Of a stretch of DNA of 64,000 nucleotides, positions 36,613 through 48,738 are shown one piece after another (the stretch's first letter is position 1; every line of letters starts with the position of its first letter). The DNA lies in NCBI RefSeq assembly GCF_008831285.2, contig NC_045143.1, positions 21,766,302-21,830,301 on the forward strand, given 5' to 3'. Origin of the DNA: Nymphaea colorata (taxonomy: Eukaryota; Streptophyta; Magnoliopsida; Nymphaeales; Nymphaeaceae). The notes beneath the pieces were generated by a model. The model was not told the DNA's origin and made no database searches. It worked only from the letters and a program-made list of their open reading frames with translations. Made by a program: the position numbers and the translations under genes.

Positions 36613-36833
36613 TGTAAAAGTGATGAAAAACTTTCACTGGTTCACTCACACCATGACCAGTCTCTTGAATTAATATAGATGTCATTCCATGAGCAGTCAC
36701 ATGGTTTACCATAACTGATACAGGCAAAACATACATAGTTACAATAACTGAGATAGAAAGAGTTTACAGGAATAGACAGAATTTCTTAATTAGACATTAA
36801 TTTGGATCCTTCTCCTCAGCACTTCCCTTGACA
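36613..36833 (-). mobile_element. copia 5' LTR (221 bp)
   Basis: Ends TG...CA on both strands (plus strand TGTAAAAG at 36613 and TTGACA at 36833). The two halves of the 3' LTR at 25946 and 33645 align end to end with it. It is followed by the TATTA duplication. Confidence 0.85.
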
Positions 36834-36838
36834 TATTA
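36834..36838. repeat. copia target-site duplication (right), TATTA
   Basis: Second copy of the TATTA found at 25941-25945. Confidence 0.8.
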
Positions 36839-39410
36839 TTAGTTAGTAGGGAAATAAAACAATGGTCAAACACCTAAAGCTTTCCTTGTGTAACTGGTTG
36901 TTGCTTTGTCATTAGTAATATAATTAATATTTTCCATAGTTGGAAACAAACGGATTTCTAGAATACAAACTCTGGATGCCTACTTCTAGAGGCTATTGGT
37001 GATTTATTATTAGTATTATATGGTACAACCTAGAATGACATTTCTATAGTTGGTAGGAAATAGCTGTCATTTCTATATTAGCACTCCTTATGAAGGCAAA
37101 ATTAGTTGACATTTCAGTGGAATCCATATTACAGTAAGTGTCACAAAACCATAAAGACAATTTTCCGACGTATCATTGTTCCTGAAGTAATGACTAGTGA
37201 ATACCTAGTTGCCCAATATTCTAAAGAAACAATTACAAAGTGCCGCTTAAGGTTTCAGCGATTCACAAATCACCATTCAACGTTTAACTTCAACAAACGC
37301 CAGCCCACTTTTTTACCAAACCTCTCATAGAGCCCTTGGTAGATGGCAAGAGATGAAAACGTAAGTATACAACTCAATTTGCAGAATCACCCAGTGAAAC
37401 AGTGATTGTTTGCTGTCAAATGATTTTACATCTCGAGCATCATTAGGTTAAGTGGTTAAGCTAACATACATTTCAACTTAAGAACTAAGGAATATCGTAG
37501 CCATGGATCTGCTTGCCTCGAGGAGCAACTCTCTAAGGTCGATGCCCTAGTTTAGGTACGATAAGACTTGCCACAACTTGGTAGCGAGCCATCATGGCTG
37601 ATCACGACACAACGTTTTGCTCAGGCTTGTCAACAAACGTTTTGGGGGCATCTTCCCTTGAATCAGATTGGCCATTTCATCCTAGAGGTCAGCCACCATG
37701 ATGTGGGCATCGACGGCTTCACTTGAGTTCTGCACGATGGCCTCTCACAAGAAAGATGAGGCGATCCATAAAGGCGGTCATCGGTAGATGGCAATGTGGA
37801 TGAGTCGTCGGAAGGAAAAAGGGCGGTTGCTTCCAGAGGCCAAGTTCTACCACTGTTGGTGTTGGGTGGTGATTTTAGCAATATTTTTGGCAGAACGATG
37901 CGCACATATGCCTAAAAGAGGGAGTGTGGTATTTTGGTAAATTTTTAGAAAAAAAGAATTGTCCGATAGTCATCTTACTTTTTTGGATTTCCACTCTTAT
38001 CTTTACAACAAGTTTTCTTTTTGTGTGTAAAAAGAGATATTTTATTCATTAATCATACTGACGTGCACCAACTTAATAACATTTGCTGGCATTTAACCAT
38101 AGTTATGTTAACTGTGGTGAGTGAGCACGTCTTTCTGAGAACTTGGGTAGTTCATAACAAATAACCTTGATTTGTTTCGAATAAGCAGGAGATTAACAAA
38201 TTACAGAAAAAAGAAAAATTTGAGACCTAAGGTTTTGAGTTGCATTGGGAATCTGAGTTGAGTGCAGTAAAGAAGTGTCACAATCCTATCATTTACGTGG
38301 AATAACACACACAAAAATCAAAACCATGTTCTATGTTTAATGTGCTGCCAACCTAACCAACTATACTAAGCCTATTGAATGAGAAATTGGAGAATCACAC
38401 ATTGAAACTCAAACGTTGGGCAGTGATTTGGGAGTCCCTCAAACATTGTGGTCGCTTGGCAACTTTTCAATTGTTAATCACGATGGATGGAAAAGGACCG
38501 TCAGTTATTTTGTCAATTCCACGAATGCAGCTTTAGCAAAAAGAATGGGAAAGGTTTTGGCAATGCCACTATACTCACTACATGTTTCTTGACGATGAAG
38601 ATGGGCGCTACTGATTACTAAAGCTAACGAGGACAACGCAAAGGGAAGCTCAAGCGACGTAGGGACTTGTTCAAAGCGTTCAAAAGGACACTCTTCACAT
38701 TCCTCACATACCATTCACCCAGGGTAGATCGGTGGCAACTTCTGAAATCACATTGTCATGTAATAAATAAGATCAGAGCTTTTCTCTAACATAATTAACA
38801 GAGCATGATCTATATATATATATATTATAGTGGATTTTTTGCTTTTTCCTAATTATAAGCACCCTTACTTAATAATAGCTTGAAATATGTACACGCAATT
38901 TCACTAAAAAATTAGCATCCCTTGATGATTCTGAATTTAATGCAAAAAATAGCTTTTCAAGATGGTTTTCGTTCACTTCCCTTCGGTTGTAGAGTCGATA
39001 ATCGTGACAATGGGCAGCTCCCTATATCACTTAATTCCCTAGCATGATTAATAGCATATTAATAGGAAAACAAACTTCAAGCACATCATAAAGTTCTTTT
39101 TATATAATGATGATCCATGTGGCTCAACCATCAGTAAATTTTTTATTCACCTGATCAATTTGTTGTGTTGACAGTGCAGAAGGAAATAAATTTTATATTT
39201 TCCTCATTAATGACCAACAGAAATAACGTCAATCACGAAAGCCAACTGCATACGTTGCAGTTGCCTTAAAATGCGCTCCTCTATCTATACATGCAAGTGT
39301 CACAAATATAACGGACCTTTTATATCAGTTAATGTCTTCATTGAACTGTCCGTAAAGTTCTAGGAACCAAACTCAGCACTATTTTTTGGATATATATGCC
39401 AGCAGAACCA
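36839..39410. other. spacer, no gene recognised
   Basis: Mostly AT-rich. A GC-richer block at about 37500-37910 gives an 80-residue minus-strand frame (37663-37905) of biased composition that I cannot assign. Neither that frame nor 38505-38714 shows a known motif. A short TA tract lies near 38812. Confidence 0.45.
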
Positions 39411-39889
39411 GAAATTTTGGCTGGAAGAACACTAATTCAATAACTCTAATGCTTTTAGGAGCACCTATATATACAAACAAACAAATTATTAACATAAAAA
39501 GAAATGAACTTTGTAAAGTTGTTGTTGGCAGCTGCCTGCGCGGCTGCGCCAGCCACCATATATATATATATATATGAATTTTGGCTGGAAGGAACACTAA
39601 TTCAATGACTCTAGCACTTATATATACAAACAAACAAATTATTAACATAAAAATAAATAAATTTTGTGAGACTGTTGTGGGCAACTGCCTACACCAGCCA
39701 CCATGTATATATATATATATATATATATATGAATTTTGGCTGGAAGGAACACTAATTCAATGACTCTAATAAGAGTACCTATATATACAAACAAACAAAT
39801 TATTAACATAAAAATAAATAAATTTTGTGAGACTGTTGTGGGCAACTGCATGCACCAGCCATGTGGCTCCACCCTATATATATATATAA
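39411..39889. repeat. tandem repeat of about 155-165 bp, 3 copies
   Basis: Copies start at 39411, 39576 and 39731 with GAA(A)TTTTGGCTGGAAG. Shared landmarks are AACACTAATTCAAT, TATATACAAACAAACAAATT and GGCAACTGC-T-C-CCAGCCA. A (TA)n tract closes each unit. Several short frames on both strands arise from the repetition. Function unknown; copies 2 and 3 are the most alike. Confidence 0.9.
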
Positions 39890-40689
39890 AGTATTATCTG
39901 TGAACATACGCTTACGTCAATTCCTGTGTACCAGCTGAACCAGACGCAGGAAGATGCCAGTCTACATTTCAACTTGAGAGGCTACTCTTGTCATCCCTTG
40001 TGGACTATAAAAATTTCTCTTACGAATCATAGTCCTTTCATTTTAAAATCAGTATCCCTCTAGTACATTAAAACCCAGCGCCTCTTGTTTGGCTCTAAGA
40101 ATATAACAAATTAGATGGAACAAATAACTCCTCTTGTTTAGCCTATGTTATCAAAAGTTCTATTTATAGCCTAGGCAGTGGATTGAGCCCACGCAAGGCC
40201 GGAATAAGCAGGACTAGATCCATTAAAGAGTCCAAAAAGAAAAAAAAAAGACCAATAATTGCATTATTAGTTGTGAAACATGATAATAAAATTGAAAGAC
40301 TTTCAATAAAAAAAAGTACGGCTATCAAATTATAACTAACGAACAATTAAAATGCATGATAATATTAAAACGTTAAAGCATTCAATAACTTGATAAGAAA
40401 CAATAACTAAAAGTTTGAAATATCAAACCTAATAAACAATTAAAGTGAAAGTTATATAACATAAGAAAAGCCAATTTACAATATGTTATGTTCTAGAGCA
40501 TGCAAAATAGCATGGGACGAGAGTCTACTTTCAACAAACCTAAACGATTAAAAAAGCCCTACAATTGCTAATTTGAAGTAGAAGAAACAGATGAACGCTC
40601 TACACAAAGCAAAATTTTTATATTAACAATGTTTGACAGGAAACTATCTAAATATTATAATTCAAATCACCAAAATAAGCACTGGAAAA

Positions 40690-40785
<96 letters not shown>

Positions 40786-43700
40786 GTGCAAGATGAAAAG
40801 GAATCAGAAAACGAAAAATCTACATATGGCTAGAGAAGGAAGAAGAAGAGAGAAAAAGTTTCCCTCAGATCGCACCAAAAACAAAAAAAAAAAGACAAGC
40901 TGTTCAAGGAAAAAAATTACCTTGGCCACTGTGTGCCTAACAACCTGTTCACTAAATTTTTGTCTATATTTCCTAATGAAAATAAATGGAGAGCTACTGT
41001 GAAATGGCTAACCAAAGAATCCAGCAAGCAGGTTCGACAGAAGCTCCACAAACAAGATGGTGAAGTTCTGAAATAACGGCTAGCAAATACAACTTTCTCC
41101 CAACATGAAAACATATTCAAAGAGTTGAACTACAAATTGCACATTTTCCTTTCTTGATTCTGATTTGGCATATCCTAAGTCTTGCCTGGATGTTCCCCAA
41201 CAGGCTAACCCCCTTTCTCTCTCTCCAGAAAAAAAGGAACAAAACGCACACACACACACACTATTGCCATGGAAATTGTGTTTTCTTAGTCTAGCAAATG
41301 TCAGAAAAGCATCAAACTTAAGTAGCAAAAATGTAATAAAGAAAGCTATAACAAATAACAAGTTGGCATTTTCTAAGAATCATAAGCTGCAACTGAAAAG
41401 CCCAGTAGCTACAGAAATTCTTACAACTAATACACTGTGCAGCACGATCTGGGCTCTCCTTTTCTTTGTATTTTCTCTTCGTTTCTGTTGAGGTGCCGTA
41501 TTATGCTAACATACACAGCTCTAGTGATTAACTTAAATGCTACTGTGTCAAGAATCTTGCGATATCTATTATTATTGTTGTTATTTTCACCTGACAGAGA
41601 CCGTGCAGCACATGCATGGCCTGTACATTTGGCACTCCTCTCGTACTTCCTTTGCATCCTTTCCCCACAGTTTACGGCCTTTACTAATTATGAAGACGAT
41701 AGCTTAAAATTCATAGGCGATGTCAGCTGAACTAATAAAGTAAGAAAAGTCCAGTTTCATCAAATTAACAATACTGTTGTTGAGTAGATAAAAAACAGTA
41801 GTAACTAGAATGACCAGCTCAGCAGTAATAAATAACTTCCATAATCTCAAAACATAAATCATTCGTTGTTCCCCAAGAAATTGATAAATCATTCTCCGTA
41901 ATTTTGAAATACAATAGAATTGATTAGATCCTAATGATACGGAATAGGATTATAATATCATGAAGTCCTATTGATATCCTTAGACTAATACTTTTTACTA
42001 TCTTCTGCTTATGCATAAGAGAATTTGAAGAGGTTTAAAATTAACTAAGAAAATAGTTGCATAGTTTCAATCATGTACTCCTCCATCTTGATGTGGGAGT
42101 CGAATTCTCATGTTCAGTTGATTATAAGGAGTTCAAACTTGCACATGCGAATCATTTCTTCGTCATTGACACAAATCCCAAGAGTGAAGAAGTTCACGTT
42201 TCAGATATTGTATTTAGAATTTACAAACCAGATTATCAGTACTTCTGAAAATTTAGTTGATGCATGTGGTTGTATCTATGCAAGGATATCGAGATCGCTA
42301 AAATTTCTTTGTGATTACAAAATTACCTCACGATCTTGAAACAATCATAAATGCCTAAAAATGCGACAAGGCCTCAGAATTGTACAAGCATTTTATTGGA
42401 TAGAAAGTTAGATTAAATAATAACACTAAAAAATAAATGGAAGCAGACCACATGAGCATGGCATATTTACTTATTTCCAAAACTTGAGACCTAAAAAGAC
42501 CACAGTTAAAAATAAATATAGGTGGTTAGCAGGTCGCATGTGAGGCAGTGATGGAGCCGCGTTATACTTAGGATAGACAGTTGCCCACACTGTCTTCTAA
42601 ATTTCCCTTTACAAGTATTTTGTTGTAACTATTCTTTTAATTAAGCTACCTTAGTGCCCGTCGTTTTTTCTTAATTGTCCGCAAATTATTTTTTCACTTT
42701 AATTTTTTATCCTTAAAAAAATAAAAATTATTTAAAGCAAATGTACGTATGTCATTTTATGTTCTTCAGAAAAGGGTCAATCTCTAAGTTTCAAATTCGT
42801 CTAAGGTCAAATTTTTTAAAATATTTTTTTTTGGACAAGAAAACCTAATATTGTTAGTAATATATAATTAAGAGACTGGAACAATCTTTCTTGCAAAATT
42901 ATTGCTTTACCTTCTATAAAAGTAACAAAATTCATTATTGACCTTATATAACCTACGTTCACTCTACAGTCTCAGTTGTCGTGCAAAGTTGGAAGCAAAG
43001 AGAACTTCTGTTTCTTATTGTATTTTGTAAAAATAAAAAATGTTACCACTTTTTAACTTAGGAGATGTAGAACTCATCTTAAGAAAAACATGATAGGCAT
43101 CAAACTTATGGTATTTTAATATTTGTCAATAACCTTTTCTAAAAGTAGTGGGAATATACATTTTAAAATATATACACACGAAAACATGGGTATTATGTTT
43201 GTACAAATAAATACGACAAATTTTCATATTATGCTAGATTCTGAGAAATGCCATTCTCATAAATTTTCTTCATCTACAATACATAATAACAGAAATCATT
43301 TTATTTTGCTAACTAAAAAATTATGAATTGTTTTTTTACTTTAACCCAACTATGACTTTTAGTTTTTAATTTGAAATTTGATGAAAAGTTACTTCCCTTT
43401 AGATAACAATTGTTGATTTTCCATTGAGGTGTCAAGTTAAGGACCCTAAATTAAGTCCCAAGACATTTTGTTGCTTGAGCTTTTTCATGGTGCTATCCTC
43501 ATGATACCTATTGACTCTCACCTCTTCATCGATATATTAAGATTGCTCTCTCTCTCTCTCTCTCTCTCTCCATCCACAAACATACATGTGTGCATGTGTT
43601 GCAATTAGGTGGTTCGAAGATTATTATGAAGAAACATAAACTCATGCAGTTCTAACAACTTATATAGGATTCTAACTTCACTATTTTCACTTTTCCTGAA

Positions 43701-44500
43701 TGTGGTGTTTTGAAACCCGCATCTTACCTTTCCAGTGTGGGATTACTCTTGTGAAGAGGCCCACCTCCAAAACCAAGTCCAACCCAAGCTTGTTGCTCTT
43801 GCACAGTCGTACTTCAGTTCCTGTTTGCTCAGGTGGTTCTTCCTCCCAAAACAATTTTTTTATTGAACTTCAATTTCCTTAGTAAGGGGGTCACGTGCTT
43901 TTCAGGGAAATCATCAACGCTGTCATAACACTAAGTTTCGTTTTCTTTCTGTTGCATACTCTTTTCCATTTTTATTTAGTATTATTGATGAGGGCAAGCC
44001 AATAGTCATTCACCGCATGGTTTAAAAGGAAACCTGCAGCGTCGTGGGTGCCATACTTAATGTGATATATCCAACATTCTATATCAAGGGGGAAGAGAAA
44101 GACCAGCACCAAACTCATGGCCCATGCATACGGGAATGCCCCCATGAGATTCATGGAGCTGATGACAAAGGGGATACATGCTAATGGATCTCATCATCTC
44201 AAAGTCATGATCCGTCGGCATGGAGAGCGGGCCCACAAGCCTTCAGGCGATGCTCATGCTAACTGTATGGAGCTCGAGAAGTGTACTCATGTAGTCGTCA
44301 TGAGCACGGTACTCATGAAGTTGCTCTCATCTTCATTAAGAGACTTGATGTTCGGTCTGGCTGGAAAACAAGTCCGCCTCGGCCCTGTATCGCATTTCTG
44401 TATCTGATACTAAAAGAAAGAGTTCTGTTCGAGCATTGTTAATGCCCTAGGTATTTATTGTATTGTCTCAGCTTGTACGCTACCACGAGGGGTAGTGGCA
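39890..44500. other. gene-poor spacer downstream of the TCP gene
   Basis: No convincing coding region. Frames at 41165-41491, 41437-41730, 42057-42339 and 44117-44407 overlap in conflicting frames or lack any recognisable motif. A (CT)n tract lies at 43546-43570. The part next to 44500 may hold distant 3' regulatory sequence of the TCP gene, but nothing proves this. Confidence 0.45.
40695..40785. repeat. long (TA)n(CA)n compound microsatellite
   Basis: About 38 uninterrupted TA units followed by about seven CA units. It can extrude as a cruciform and is likely to vary in length between individuals. Confidence 0.95.
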
Positions 44501-44923
44501 GGTCAATCATGCAGTTTTAGGAAACGTTTAATCCATCCATCAATCAAGACTGCTGCCATCAATCCCGTGGAGACAGTTACAGAAAAAAAAGGCATGTATT
44601 CAATCAGAATAGGGAACACCATTCGAAAAACAAGGGAAAGGTCGACAACAGTCCGCTGATGGACAGCACCAAGGACACCGCATGCGTCGAAAATCATACT
44701 AAATGATAATAACAGCAACAATTACAACAGAGACGATGATCCGAATTTTAAGAAAAGGAAAAAGGATGTGACGGCAACAACGATGGCCATTAACCGTTTG
44801 CCTCGTGTGTGTGATAATGGTTTTGCACTTTTTGGTAAGTGGAGGAAGAGAAAAGAAAGAGGTAGATCGGTGTACCTGTGAGAGAAAGAGAAGAATGACT
44901 GCTTCCCTATTACTGACAGGCCA

Positions 44924-46297
44924 TCAACTTTTCCCTTCTTCCTTGAGGTCGGTGTGCCTGCATCCGTCGCCGTAATACAGATGAAGACGAGCGTCGAACC
45001 CAGTTTGGAACTGGCTCCCACCTATTGCCTGCGGTTGCCCGATGAAGAACGGCAGCCCTGGGGACGCTCCTTGGTTGTTGGGAAACGGAGGGGCGAGCTT
45101 CTGGAGCTGGTGATGGTGGTGCTGAGACATCAATGCAGATGAATTGGACTGAAGGGTCCCCCTATTGGAGCCGGCAGCGAAGCAGTTGTAGTCGTTCGAG
45201 TTGGCGACAGGGACGTGGTTGCCTTGCAAGAAAGCGAATTGCTGAAGCTCTGGGTGATGGTCCACCAACCCCAGGTTACAAGGCGGGCTCAACGGAGCAC
45301 TGCTCATCAGCTGAGCCGAGTTCACGAGGTTCGGTGAGGGCATGACCAAGGAGGCCTGAGGTTTGCCCTGAGAGAAGATGGACGCGGCCGCGTTCATGTT
45401 GAAGTAGTCGAGGATCGGTGGAAGCATGGGCGGCGGCTCCGGCTTCTTGAGGGAGACGGGGTGCTTGTTGCTGGTCTTGGACGGGAAGCCTGGGTGCTGA
45501 TTCTGAAGGTCCATGAGGAGGTCCGTGAACGAGGAAGACGAGGAGGGTGGTTGGTGTTGCTGAGTGTTGCATTTCTGGGAGGCGACCTCTTCAACCGATG
45601 TTGTGGTGGCGGTCGTGGCAACGGTGACGACCTTATCTTTCGCCCTCTCCCTAGCCCTCTCTCTGGCCTTCACCCGTATCTCAGAGCGTGAAAGTGATAA
45701 AACGGAGCCTCTGCTTGTCTCAGAGGTGCTGCTGCAGGCTGATCGGGTGCTCAGAGGGAGAGGTTGGGCAGGGTCCTGGTCGGGGGCGGCGGATGGCAGC
45801 CTGTCGAAGAGCGTGCCTTCCAGAGAAGGAAGCTCTGATATGGCGTCGGCAGCAGCTTTTATGAGCCAGTCCACAGCCTTGCTGGGCTGATCGAAACCCA
45901 ACCTGTCCTGCAGGTCGTAGAATTGAATAGCGGTTGACACCGAAAGGCGCACCCTGCGGTCACGAAGGCCCTTCGCGGTCAGTACCTTGCTATGCCGGTC
46001 TTTGCCCCCAGATGCCCTCGAAACCCTAAAGATCCTGGACGGCTGCGGATGCTGCATCTGCAGCTGCATAGATTGCTGTTGCAGCTGCCAAGAGCTGGAC
46101 GACGGCTTTGTGTCCTCTTCTCCGTCTTCTCCTTCCTCCTCATCCTCTCCTCCTGTTCCTCCTCCTTCATCTTCTTCCTCATCGATGTCGTCGTCTTCTT
46201 CCGTGGTCGCAGTTTGCTGCCTCACCTCGTTTGGCAGAGCTTTGACATTGTTTCTTGATCGCTTCGCTGCGTGCGAGAGCGTCACTTCCGCTTCCAT
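44924..46297 (-). CDS. TCP2: class II CIN-type TCP transcription factor (TCP2/TCP24-like)
   Basis: A 457-residue uninterrupted protein. Residues 98-156 are the TCP bHLH-like DNA-binding domain: basic region [18 protein letters not shown], then helix I ([12 protein letters not shown]) and helix II ([13 protein letters not shown]). Residues 203-222 ([20 protein letters not shown]) are an Arg-rich R domain. Among CIN-class factors the R domain occurs in TCP2 and TCP24, hence the assignment. Residues 33-63 form an acidic Glu/Asp run; Ser, Gln and His runs lie elsewhere. Family members act in the nucleus, binding GTGGNCCC-like sites to promote differentiation of leaf margins. A miR319 complementary site lies in codons 377-384. 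The start chosen is the first Met, with stop TGA at 44924-44926. It is intact in a transposon-rich region and is the only gene here that looks functional. Confidence 0.93.
   Translation of the reverse strand: MEAEVTLSHAAKRSRNNVKALPNEVRQQTATTEEDDDIDEEEDEGGGTGGEDEEEGEDGEEDTKPSSSSWQLQQQSMQLQMQHPQPSRIFRVSRASGGKDRHSKVLTAKGLRDRRVRLSVSTAIQFYDLQDRLGFDQPSKAVDWLIKAAADAISELPSLEGTLFDRLPSAAPDQDPAQPLPLSTRSACSSTSETSRGSVLSLSRSEIRVKARERARERAKDKVVTVATTATTTSVEEVASQKCNTQQHQPPSSSSSFTDLLMDLQNQHPGFPSKTSNKHPVSLKKPEPPPMLPPILDYFNMNAAASIFSQGKPQASLVMPSPNLVNSAQLMSSAPLSPPCNLGLVDHHPELQQFAFLQGNHVPVANSNDYNCFAAGSNRGTLQSNSSALMSQHHHHQLQKLAPPFPNNQGASPGLPFFIGQPQAIGGSQFQTGFDARLHLYYGDGCRHTDLKEEGKS
45144..45164 (-). promoter_or_regulatory. 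miR319 target site in the TCP coding sequence
   Basis: The plus strand reads TTGGACTGAAGGGTCCCCCT. The first 13 bases equal those of miR319 (family UUGGACUGAAGGG...), so the minus-strand mRNA is perfectly complementary over the seed and the cleavage position. It encodes RGTLQSN (residues 379-385), the position known for CIN-TCP miR319 sites. Cleavage by miR319 is therefore expected. Confidence 0.9.
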
Positions 46298-46434
46298 GCC
46301 GCTTTCATCAGTCCTCTCTCTCTATCGGTAGAGTTGCCGGTTTTTCTCCTTCCGTTCAAATTAAATTATGTCGACATCTTTTTCACCTTTAGACACTCAG
46401 GGAAAGGAAATCCTCGATCGACCTCCTTCTTCAC

Positions 46435-47107
46435 CTAAATAAAAGAGGAAAAAGTTTGTTTAACAGAAAACAAATAAAAAGGAAAAGAAAAACGCAGAAG
46501 GAAGCTTATTTTTTCCTCCTCCTCTTCAACTAAAGCAAGCTTTTGCAGCAAAATGGCAGAAGAGTTTATTGCGTTAGTACTACTTTCTCCTGCTCGTAGT
46601 CTCTATTTTGGCAAGAGAAAATGATCGGAATCATCAAAATCTTCTAATCTCTTGCAAGACGAGAAAACTGGATGATTCTTCACCTGGGAAAAGCCAGTCA
46701 CGCTGTGACCGCAATAAGTCAAGAGCTGTTTTAGGGAATCGAACGTTCATCGATCTCCATCTTTTCTAGTCAAACTCAAAGCAAAATAACCTAGAAATTA
46801 CACATCGAAGAAATACAAAACAGCTAGACAAAGATCGGCTCCTTTACGAGAAGAAAATCCAAACAAAAAAAAAAAAAATCGAAAGAGTTTCGGACCAAAG
46901 TTAGCCACTTAGGCAACGGATCTGGCGCTCCTCCGACCTTGGAAAGCCTTCCATTCTTACAAAGAAGAAATCAATGGTTAGAGGCGGAAACAACCGGCGT
47001 CTCAGATCTCGATGCCCTAGCTTCCATCTATTCTACACCAAAAGCAGAAGAAGAAGCATGAATCGCCTCAAACAACTCATCTGATTTCCCGCTCCCAGCT
47101 CTGGGAC

Positions 47108-47141
<34 letters not shown>

Positions 47142-47175
47142 AAAGCAGAAGATACTGAACTGAGAAATTTCTCAC
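46435..47175 (-). other. probable intron in the TCP 5' UTR
   Basis: Minus-strand donor CAAAG|GTGAGAAAT at 47176/47175 and acceptor TTTATTTAG|GTGAAG at 46435/46434 flank 741 bp of pyrimidine- and AT-rich sequence upstream of the ATG. A second acceptor (TTTTCCCAG|GTGAAG) near 46690 would give a shorter intron, so alternative splicing is possible. No coding frame spans it. Confidence 0.45.
47109..47138. repeat. (CT)n microsatellite in TCP 5' region
   Basis: About 15 TC units on the plus strand (GA in the transcript). It lies within the proposed 5' UTR intron, close to the donor. Such tracts near plant promoters can bind GAGA-binding BPC proteins. Confidence 0.9.
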
Positions 47176-47640
47176 CTTTGGTTTCACAACTCCAGGGTAC
47201 TTCGTCTCCTACTCCTCAGCCGCCATTAGCCAACGGCAAGCAAGCTTCTCTCTCTCTCCCTCTCCACTCACGCGTGGTTCTTCCTTCCTTCGCCTAGCGA
47301 TCATAGCTGAGAATCAAATTATCATCAGTATCAAAGCTAGGGGACGGAGTGAAAGCAAGAAAGCGATTAAAAATACTTTTCCAGTGGATTGGGCGTCATT
47401 ACACAACTCTCCTTTTTCTATCTCCCTCCCCTCTCTCTCTCGAATCTAGGCAAAGGCTCGGCATTCGACGAGGATGCCCTAATGAGCTCTGGCCCAACCC
47501 GACCACTGCCCCTTTTCTCTTCCTCTTGACGGCCGAGCCCAGCTACCTTAGCTGACTGTCCAAAGCCAAAGTCGTCGTCCTCGTCGGGAAGACGGCAGCG
47601 GAGGCTCAGTCGCTCAGACAGTGCGCCGCTCCGGTTCGCT

Positions 47641-47650
47641 AATATATAAT
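47641..47650 (-). promoter_or_regulatory. candidate TATA box of the TCP gene
   Basis: Minus strand ATTATATATT, followed about 30-200 bp downstream by a GC-richer, CT-containing leader (47180-47620). Position and composition fit a plant core promoter. No other TATA-like motif of similar quality lies in that leader. Confidence 0.35.
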
Positions 47651-47699
47651 TAAAAAAGAAGAGAGAGAAGCAATATCTTCCAGTATTTAAAACGCCCAA

Positions 47700-48575
47700 G
47701 GATTTCGAGTAAAATTACAGTGCCTGCCAGTCAGAGAAGGGGGAATTTTGAGTTTTTATTCCCTCACTGCTGCAAAAAACACCCGACTGGCCTTTCTTCT
47801 TCTCCGGCCCTCTCATTCTCAGCCTCTTGCGCCTGTGTCTCGTAAGCCCTACTGTGCTTCAGCTAACGAAACTTCACCTCAAATATTTTGTGTCCAAAAC
47901 TTTGTGATGGTTTTTCAAAAGAAATTGCGTTTCTCTTATGCCGTTCACCTTACGGTAAGATAGATCTGACACGAAAAAGAAGCAAGTGCGGACATTATTT
48001 TAGCATTACTTTTTATTATTCGTAATGATTTCCCAGAAAAAAAAGGTTGTCTATAAAAATTACAAGATGTAACTTTTTTTTTTTTTGGGTTAAAATATTA
48101 AAGAAGAAAACTTCATTTCCTTATGTCCCACTTGTAAGAAACGGTAAAAATGTGGTGTTTTACACGCATCACTAAGTAGTTCCATTAAAATCTCATTTAA
48201 TAGAGGACACCAAAAATTTGATGCAAGCATTACCATCAGTGCTCTCTCTCTCTCTCTCTCTCTCTCTCGTTGAAACCTAGAAGCCTTCTATTCTACAGGT
48301 TTATTATTTGAGTATTTTTTTTGCAGCGGGTTGGCCAGGTTGGTTGCTGGATCTTTTTTTATCTCCGTTGTTAGTGTGCCCAGCACCGGTCTGCACTTGA
48401 CCCATCGTTGGCTTTTGTAATGCTGAAATCCCTTTCTCTCTCTAGCAAGGGTAACTTAGCTGCTCGGGCACGGGGTGTGAGTTGAAACTCATCCTTCATT
48501 CAATTTCCTATTCATTCAATTTCCTATGGCTGCTACTTTTATTTGTAGTCAAAGTTGGTTATGTGTTAGTAATGG
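47700..48575. other. upstream spacer of the TCP gene
   Basis: AT-rich with another (CT)n tract at 48242-48268. No gene recognised; part of it may be distal promoter. Confidence 0.4.
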
Positions 48576-48738
48576 CAGAGTTAGTAATTTTTCATGAGTA
48601 ATGCCGAAATTAAAGTTTTTAAATTTTGATTAGAGTCGAAATATTATTTTTTAAAATTTTTATATAAAACAAGTAAAATATTCTATATCTAATTTTTAAA
48701 AACAAAAATTGAGGCGGGCCTAGTTGACTCCGCCCCTA
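48576..48738 (-). mobile_element. hAT-like MITE, copy 1 (reverse)
   Basis: Reads collinearly with the reverse complement of 49216-49410. Shared text includes AATTTTTCATGAG, AAATTAAAGTTT-TAAATTTTGA, AACAAGT-AAAT and AAAATTGAGG, with an end of CTCCGCCCCTA. The GCTCCGCCCCTG-type end is common in short plant hAT-derived MITEs. It has no coding capacity. The target duplication is not clear. Confidence 0.6.

Larger units (their letters stand above)
25946..36833 (-). mobile_element. Ty1/copia retrotransposon with split 3' LTR
   Basis: A minus-strand element: 5' LTR 36613-36833 (221 bp), primer-binding site 36601-36612, gag/protease/integrase/RT/RNase H remnants 36600-33780, polypurine tract at 33752-33762, and 3' LTR in two halves. 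The TATTA duplication flanks it. Without the insertion the element is about 3.3 kb, short for copia. Most of gag is missing directly after the primer site, and a block between RT and RNase H is deleted. All open frames are broken, so it is non-autonomous and dead. Confidence 0.85.

Noticed and set aside
37663-37905. Minus-strand 80-codon frame in a GC-richer block
   Set aside because: No known motif and no supporting exon structure; left as unexplained spacer.
44117-44407. Plus-strand 96-codon frame
   Set aside because: No recognisable domain, no promoter or splice context; may be chance.
44722-45021. Minus-strand 99-codon frame overlapping the TCP 3' end
   Set aside because: Different frame over the same sequence, no family motif; the TCP frame explains the region.
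45987-46331. Plus-strand frame rich in Ser and Pro antisense to the TCP gene
   Set aside because: It is the mirror of the acidic run of the TCP protein and has no independent motif.
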